Shown here: in pieces, positions 5,913-6,583 of the stretch
How positions within the stretch are numbered: position 1 is the stretch's first letter
How the letters are laid out: each line of letters opens with the position of its first letter
NCBI GenBank assembly: GCA_937871605.1
Contig: CALMRM010000193.1
Coordinates: 1-6,583, forward strand
DNA: 6,583 bases
Reading direction: 5' to 3'
DNA from: an uncultured Terriglobus sp.
GTDB taxonomy: Bacteria; Acidobacteriota; Terriglobia; Terriglobales; Acidobacteriaceae
Translations under genes and position numbers: made by a program
The notes under the pieces: model-generated
The model's input: the letters and a program-made list of their open reading frames with translations, nothing else
Databases searched by the model: none
What the model was told of the DNA's origin: nothing

Positions 5913-6583
5913 CTATTGTGGGCTCAGGTAGTTCAGCAACGATGTGGGCAGCAGCTTGGCCGCGGCGGCCAGCAGGGCTGTGTGCGCGGTCTGCGCTGCC
6001 GTAAGGTTTTGAATTGCAGTTGTGGTGTCCACACCGGTCAGCGACTGCTGCTGCGAAGTGAGTGAGATGGACTCCTGGGAAAGGTAACTTTCCTGCGCAT
6101 TGATCTGCGTGGCGGTCCCGGCGTACACAGCGCGCTGCTGGCTGACCTGGCTGAGAGCGGCGTTGATGCCAGTGAGGGCTGTGGCTGCGCCGCTCGTATC
6201 GCCAGAGCCGACGGCTGTGATGAGCTGCGAAAGAGACGCAAGTGCGTTGCCGTTGCTGTTGGTAAAGATCTGGTTGCCGGGAACATTTGTGGCAACAGAC
6301 AAGCCGTCACCAATGGCCGCCTGGTTGACGCCGCTGTCACCCTTGTAGCTGTAGCCGGTACTTGAGGTCGCGTCTGCCACAAAGGCTGAGGCGGCTGCGG
6401 AAGTGCCGGCGAATAGAGTGCTGCCGTTGTACTTGGTGTTTGCCAGCGACACTACTTGCTGCAGGACACCCTGCAACTGCGTCACAACGGCTGCGCGGTC
6501 TGTGGCGTTCATGGAGCCGTCAGCACCCTCGGTGCCGAGTGAAATCGCATGTGTCAGCTGACTGACCACGCTCGATAGGGTGC
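5913..6583 (-). CDS. flgL: Flagellar hook-filament junction protein FlgL (HAP3), 5' end missing
   Basis: FlgL is exported and forms the ring joining the hook (through FlgK) to the filament. The frame is open to the right edge and 222 C-terminal residues are visible; whole proteins are about 300 residues or more, so roughly the first quarter or more is outside. Landmarks, counted from the first visible residue, are NTKYNGSTLFAGT (48-60), YKGDSGVNQAAIGDG (79-93) and ATNVPGNQIF (97-106), all FlgL-like. A C-terminal helical region resembling the flagellin C-terminus follows (about 140-210) and ends in SLLNYLSPQ. The apparent GTG at 6569 is an internal valine, since coding similarity continues upstream of it. 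The visible part has no cysteine. It lies 116 bp upstream of flagellin in the same direction, the common flgL-flagellin-fliD-fliS order. No clear terminator follows, so it may read into flagellin. Confidence 0.93.
   Translation of the reverse strand, partial: TLSSVVSQLTHAISLGTEGADGSMNATDRAAVVTQLQGVLQQVVSLANTKYNGSTLFAGTSAAASAFVADATSSTGYSYKGDSGVNQAAIGDGLSVATNVPGNQIFTNSNGNALASLSQLITAVGSGDTSGAATALTGINAALSQVSQQRAVYAGTATQINAQESYLSQESISLTSQQQSLTGVDTTTAIQNLTAAQTAHTALLAAAAKLLPTSLLNYLSPQ

Noticed and set aside
1..6583. CRISPR, tRNA, insertion sequence, phage or defence system
   Set aside because: No spaced direct repeats, terminal inverted repeats, transposase, integrase or tRNA-like fold were seen on either strand. 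All sequence over 150 bp long is covered by recognised genes.

Overview
The window suggests a flagellated Gram-negative bacterium of moderately high GC content. An RND inner-membrane efflux pump implies a double-membrane cell. The style of the flagellin and of the RND protein would fit the Acidobacteriota (Terriglobia), but that placement is an impression from general resemblance, not a search result. The window joins two ordinary functional modules and I see no clearly new system in it. There is no mobile element, CRISPR array, tRNA, rRNA or phage gene.

Left module (1-2449). The N-terminal 454 codons of an RND-family efflux permease run leftward off the window from a start at 1364. A complete LysR-type regulator (1511-2449) is transcribed away from it. 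The 146-bp divergent region between them holds five TTCCG half-sites, including two inverted repeats about 62 bp apart, and a separate ATAC-N4-GTAT dyad. These are candidate operators. The arrangement suggests a locally regulated efflux operon; its adaptor and outer-membrane partner genes are not visible and could lie beyond the left edge.

Right module (2441-6583). Four late flagellar genes are read right to left: flgL (hook-filament junction, 5' end missing), flagellin, fliD (filament cap) and fliS (flagellin export chaperone). FlgL would join the filament to the hook, FliS would hold flagellin subunits unpolymerised until export, and FliD would cap the growing filament. A strong intrinsic terminator follows flagellin. 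fliD begins just after it, and fliS follows fliD after six bases in the same reading frame. The three flagellar starts that can be seen are all non-ATG (TTG, GTG, GTG), and each is pinned by an in-frame stop just upstream and a plausible ribosome binding site. The exported proteins FlgL (visible part), flagellin and FliD contain no cysteine.

Junction. The LysR gene and fliS converge and overlap by 9 bp at their 3' ends, with no intrinsic terminator between them. The items worth a second look are regulatory and architectural: the TTG-started flagellin with a structured leader, the terminator between flagellin and fliD, the in-frame fliD/fliS junction, the convergent overlap, and the TTCCG cluster.
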